Below are positions 60,874 through 64,000 of a stretch of 64,000 nucleotides of DNA, piece by piece (positions within the stretch are counted from its first letter, which is position 1; every line of letters begins with the position of its first letter). The notes beneath the pieces were generated by a model. That model was not told the DNA's origin. It saw only the letters and a list, made by a program, of their open reading frames with translations, and ran no database searches. The translations under genes and the position numbers were made by a program. Origin of the DNA: Mesorhizobium_G sp050247155 (lineage in GTDB: Bacteria > Pseudomonadota > Alphaproteobacteria > Rhizobiales > Rhizobiaceae); NCBI GenBank assembly GCA_050247155.1, contig JBFWUS010000001.1:124001-188000 (forward strand). The letters are read 5' to 3'.

Positions 60874-61497
60874 CTAGGCGGCGTCGGCGTTGAACTCGGT
60901 TTCCAACTGATCGACGCTGTGTACGACCGCAAACTCGATCGCCACGCCTTCGTCGAAATGACGCACAACCTCGCCGCGCATTGTGCCCAGCACGACCTGC
61001 GCGCCCAGAGCGGGCTTCACATTGATCTCGATTGCCGCGCCGGAAAGAGACAGATCGATGATGCGGCATTCATATTTGCGGCCGTCCATTAGATGCAGCA
61101 CGCTAACCGGGTTACGGGGCGCGATGCGTTCATGCCGCCGGTCTTCCGGCATACCGCTCATCTGGCGGTTAGCCAGCCATGCCAATTGGGCCGCAAGCTT
61201 GTCCTTCTTGCGTTCAGTGGCCAAGATCGTCATGGCAAACATGTTGTCTTCGGAATTGATCCGCGTGACTACGCCTTCAAGCCTGCCAATGTGATCAAGA
61301 TAAGCGATCACCTTCTCACCCGGCGCTCCGGGGCTTTCGGCACGTAATGAGACGTTGCCTGGCGAGATGTCGAGAACCTGGCAAGGGTACTCGGTCTGAT
61401 CCTCGCGCATGAAGCGACCATAGATCTTTACGTCGAACCGCGAATATGCTCGCCGCTCGATTCCTGACGGCGCGACCTCGTTCGCCGCTACTTCCAT
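60874..61497 (-). CDS. Tandem PilZ-domain c-di-GMP-binding protein
   Basis: Two PilZ domains lie in one 207-residue chain. The second has the full c-di-GMP signature: R120-x3-R124 in RRHER and D148-LSLS-G153. The first has R16-x3-R20, but the second half of the signature reads DISPGN (43-48) instead of DxSxxG, so binding there may be lost. There is no output domain, so it probably acts by protein contact. It neighbours a PAS gene and the LapG-like peptidase. Confidence 0.92.
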   Translation of the reverse strand: MEVAANEVAPSGIERRAYSRFDVKIYGRFMREDQTEYPCQVLDISPGNVSLRAESPGAPGEKVIAYLDHIGRLEGVVTRINSEDNMFAMTILATERKKDKLAAQLAWLANRQMSGMPEDRRHERIAPRNPVSVLHLMDGRKYECRIIDLSLSGAAIEINVKPALGAQVVLGTMRGEVVRHFDEGVAIEFAVVHSVDQLETEFNADAA

Positions 61498-61620
61498 TTC
61501 AGCCTCGATCGCTAGCGTGCTTTGGTCATAAAGAAATATGATCTCTGCGAAGGTAGGCTTTCAGAAGTTAAGAACGCGTAAGCCAGTCGATCCAAATATA
61601 AAGAAACAGCCGATTTGCCT

Positions 61621-62292
61621 CTATTCCGCGCGCCCGCCGTCGAGGACGACCAAGTGGCGTACGCGGCGTGGGATGCCGGCGCCGAATGGGCGCATCGGTG
61701 ATTTCTCCGACACGGGTTCGCCAAGCGCGACCGATGGTCTGTTTTTCAAAAACAGCGGGTCGCGATCCGGGTCGATGACGCGAATCGATTGCACCTGGGA
61801 ATCGACGATCGGATCTGCGCCCAACCAATAGGCGCGCTCACACGCGGTAATCAGGCCCAGGCATCGAGGGTTGTCGCGTCCGGCATCGAGCGGCAGAAGG
61901 ACCATTTCGAAAGCGATGGACCGACCCGAATTGCTCATGCCGTCAAAGCCCATGACGGCGACCGAGTTTTGGCGGAATACGCCTCCGACGAGCCCAAACA
62001 GTACCTTATGATCACGTGCGCGCCACAGAGATGGAAAGGCGAAGCCCTTCAATTCTCTGCCATAAATTGCGCAAAGCCGAGTACCGGCGAGCCTGAAGAT
62101 CGCCTCGCCACGCCCATCGGCCTCCAGGATAAAAGTGTCGGCGAGGAGCCGTTTGATGTCCGCTGGCTCAATCTCGCTGCGCAACGGAGCAGCACGACCA
62201 TCGCGCAGCCGGTTCCAATAGTGGAACAGGGCATTTGTGGCTTCCTGTTGCATCCTGCGTGGCTCCGTTGCCGCTGTCACCGGTTGTCCCAT
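61621..62292 (-). CDS. PAS-domain protein (PAS_5 family)
   Basis: The 223-residue protein is a single PAS_5-type domain (PF07310) with LFHYWNRLRDGRAAPLRSEIEP at the start and RLAGTRLCAIYGRELKG in the core. No kinase, GGDEF or EAL domain is attached. The start could be 62292 or a downstream ATG (MQQEAT). These proteins are common in rhizobia without known function. It lies on the same strand as the tandem PilZ gene, 123 bp upstream of it. Confidence 0.82.
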   Translation of the reverse strand: MGQPVTAATEPRRMQQEATNALFHYWNRLRDGRAAPLRSEIEPADIKRLLADTFILEADGRGEAIFRLAGTRLCAIYGRELKGFAFPSLWRARDHKVLFGLVGGVFRQNSVAVMGFDGMSNSGRSIAFEMVLLPLDAGRDNPRCLGLITACERAYWLGADPIVDSQVQSIRVIDPDRDPLFLKNRPSVALGEPVSEKSPMRPFGAGIPRRVRHLVVLDGGRAE

Positions 62293-62595
62293 CGCTGAAC
62301 AGAAGGGCGTCTTCCGATATCGTTCATGCACGCAGGAGCAGGATGCGTGCCAGCTTGGTCATGAGTTGTTAACCGTGCCGGGACGTTAAGGTTAATCAAT
62401 GGTTTACATTGCCGCTTTTTTGGAGTTCTGGCACAGTTCAGACACTCCAGGACGGGGGCGGGGCGACCTGCCAGCAGCACTTCCAGTCAATATTCGGGCA
62501 TGGGGCTCGACCGGCCGCTCAAGGGAAACCGCGAGCGGCTTCTTTTTTTCCGCTCGGTCTTGCTGATTCGCCGCCGGATTAGGATTCTGGCGCGT
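62293..62595. other. 303-bp divergent gap
   Basis: The gap separates the PAS gene from the divergent rhomboid gene and must hold both promoters. I see no gene and no clear operator in it. Confidence 0.5.
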
Positions 62596-63366
62596 ATGAC
62601 CGACCCGAACGATTCGATTGATGCGCGCACCCAGCACAACCCGGACGACATAATCGAAGCTTTGCCGCCGCGCGAACGGGCGTTCAATCTTCCCGGGATT
62701 GTCCTGGCCGCAATCGTCGCTTGCGTCGCCCTCCATTTGATAAGCGTTTATCTTCTGACGGACAGCCAGAACATCGACCTGATCGTGCGCGGCGCCTTCA
62801 TCCCGATTCGTTACACTGGCGGCTACGAGTGGGACGCCTTCGCCTTCACGAGCCCTGTCACCTATTCCTTCCTGCATGGCGGCTGGGCGCATCTCGCGGT
62901 CAACATGATCTGGCTTGCCGCCTTCGGCTCGCCACTCGCGACGCGGCTCGGCGTTTGGCGATTTGTTCTATTTTGGATCGCGACCAGCATTGCGGCAGCC
63001 GGATTGCATTTCGCCCTGCATTCTTACGACCAGGCGCCGCTGGTCGGTGCGTCCGGCGCGATCTCTGGCATGATGGGCGCCGCGGCGCGCTTTGCATTTC
63101 GGGTCGATCGATCCGGCGGATTGCCGTCCTTTGCCGGGCCGGTGCTGCCGGTGCCGCTCGTGCTGCGTATGCGCGGCGTGCTTATCTTTCTCGGTGTGTG
63201 GATGGTCGTGAATCTTCTCACTGGGGTGTTTTCGCTGGTTCCGAATATGGAAGAGAGCATTGCCTGGGAGGCGCACATCGGCGGCTTCCTTGTCGGCTTT
63301 TTCGGCATTGGGCTATTTGACAGAGAGCCGGCGCTCCCCGTTTCGAGAGAAGAACCAGAGGCTTGA
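62596..63366 (+). CDS. Rhomboid-family intramembrane serine protease
   Basis: The 256-residue protein has six or seven membrane helices, with the rhomboid catalytic serine S153 in GASGAISG and histidine H227 in EAHIGGF, plus the conserved HGGWAHLAVNM loop. Rhomboids cleave transmembrane segments. The ATG at 62596 (MTDPNDSI) was chosen; the frame is open to 62500. It is followed by the CBS gene after 91 bp. The substrate is unknown. Confidence 0.92.
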   Translation: MTDPNDSIDARTQHNPDDIIEALPPRERAFNLPGIVLAAIVACVALHLISVYLLTDSQNIDLIVRGAFIPIRYTGGYEWDAFAFTSPVTYSFLHGGWAHLAVNMIWLAAFGSPLATRLGVWRFVLFWIATSIAAAGLHFALHSYDQAPLVGASGAISGMMGAAARFAFRVDRSGGLPSFAGPVLPVPLVLRMRGVLIFLGVWMVVNLLTGVFSLVPNMEESIAWEAHIGGFLVGFFGIGLFDREPALPVSREEPEA

Positions 63367-63457
63367 AAAATAAGCATCGGCGTCGCACGATAACCACAAG
63401 ATCGACCGCATCGCGCCGGTCGCTAACGAGCAATGCGCCAGTGAGGAGGACAGTGCG

Positions 63458-63889
63458 ATGACCGTAAAAGCCATTCTCGACCAGAAAGGTCACGACGTCT
63501 TCACCATGGGGCCGAACGAAATGTTATCGGAGGCGATCCGCGCCCTGGCCGAGCATCGTATCGGCGCGCTGGTGATAACCAACGGCGACCGCAAGATCGT
63601 CGGCATTCTTTCAGAGCGCGATATCGTTCGCGCATTGGCCAAGGACGGTCCAGAGGCTGTAAAACATCCTCTGCGCAACGTGATGACGCCGAAGGTCAAG
63701 ATCTGCAACGAACATCATACGGTCAACGAGGTGATGGAGATCATGACCGCGGGCCGGTTCCGTCACCTGCCGGTAGAGAAGAACGGTCTGCTCGACGGCA
63801 TCATTTCGATCGGCGACGTGGTGAAGCGGCGTATCGAGGACGTCGAACGGGAAGCCGAAGAGATCAAACAGTATATCGCGACAGCATAG
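63458..63889 (+). CDS. Two-CBS-domain protein
   Basis: The 143-residue protein contains two CBS motifs, about residues 10-65 and 75-130, with VGILSERDIVRALA and DGIISIGDVVKRRI. Such stand-alone pairs bind adenine nucleotides and regulate partners. The ATG is preceded by GGAGGACAG. It ends 111 bp from the window edge. Confidence 0.93.
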   Translation: MTVKAILDQKGHDVFTMGPNEMLSEAIRALAEHRIGALVITNGDRKIVGILSERDIVRALAKDGPEAVKHPLRNVMTPKVKICNEHHTVNEVMEIMTAGRFRHLPVEKNGLLDGIISIGDVVKRRIEDVEREAEEIKQYIATA

Positions 63890-64000
63890 GGCTATTCCGC
63901 GACGGCATCATGAAAGGCCGGCGACGAAGCTGCCGCCGTATGCGCTCGCGGTTGCAACGCAACATCGATTGATTTAGCGACTGTCGGCAACAAAATATGT

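Noticed and set aside
60510..60877. Short open frames on both strands in the gap before the PilZ gene
   Set aside because: They overlap each other, lack supported starts and have no conserved features.

Overview
The window reads as a chromosomal segment of a high-GC alphaproteobacterium of the order Hyphomicrobiales (Rhizobiales), most like Mesorhizobium or a close Phyllobacteriaceae relative. This rests on gene content (ATP12-type assembly factor, DUF3126, BTLCP peptidase, SoeABC, Lrp-linked amino acid catabolism) and on several families of long, nearly perfect palindromic intergenic repeats. No 16S rRNA lies in the window, so genus-level placement is inference.

Region by region. 1-5.3 kb: threonine catabolism (kbl, tdh) with an unknown exported protein gene wedged between them, facing a membrane sulfatase-fold enzyme. 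5.4-12.1 kb: a DNA glycosylase, then a probable lysine-to-aminoadipate route (lysine 6-dehydrogenase-like enzyme, divergent Lrp regulator, ALDH7-type semialdehyde dehydrogenase), an HPP membrane protein, a broken copy of the dehydrogenase 5' end, and an A+T-richer gene with a HEPN-like motif. 12.1-16.6 kb: tyrosine-degradation genes (FAH-family hydrolase, hppD, divergent Lrp) with small unknown genes. 16.8-25.3 kb: a TRAP transporter, a zinc ABC transporter with Zur and two operator-like sites, and an amino acid oxidase with RidA. 25.4-32.2 kb: a peptide-type ABC transporter with an M20 deacylase. 32.3-38.2 kb: an L,D-transpeptidase and a soeABC sulfite dehydrogenase operon whose two internal gaps each carry a different palindromic repeat.

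38.3-50.2 kb is mostly housekeeping: gltX, comEC, rhlE, nadK, a GFA protein, tRNA-Thr(TGT), ccdA (with a 56-bp tandem duplication at its end), glmU and glmS. 50.2-57.9 kb holds a DUF4160/DUF2442 toxin-antitoxin-like pair, crcB, an RluA pseudouridine synthase, an EamA exporter, ATP12, an exported M20 hydrolase, an enoyl-CoA hydratase and cysE. 57.9-64 kb holds small membrane proteins, a gamma carbonic anhydrase, a LapG-like cysteine peptidase, a tandem PilZ protein, a PAS protein, a rhomboid protease and a CBS-domain protein.

No prophage, complete insertion sequence, CRISPR array or antiphage island is evident. The most unusual material is the palindromic repeats (one translated in frame inside an ABC ATPase), the 143-bp MITE-like element, the HEPN-like gene beside the truncated dehydrogenase copy, a hairpin that buries a ribosome binding site, and an 18-bp perfect palindrome upstream of soeA.
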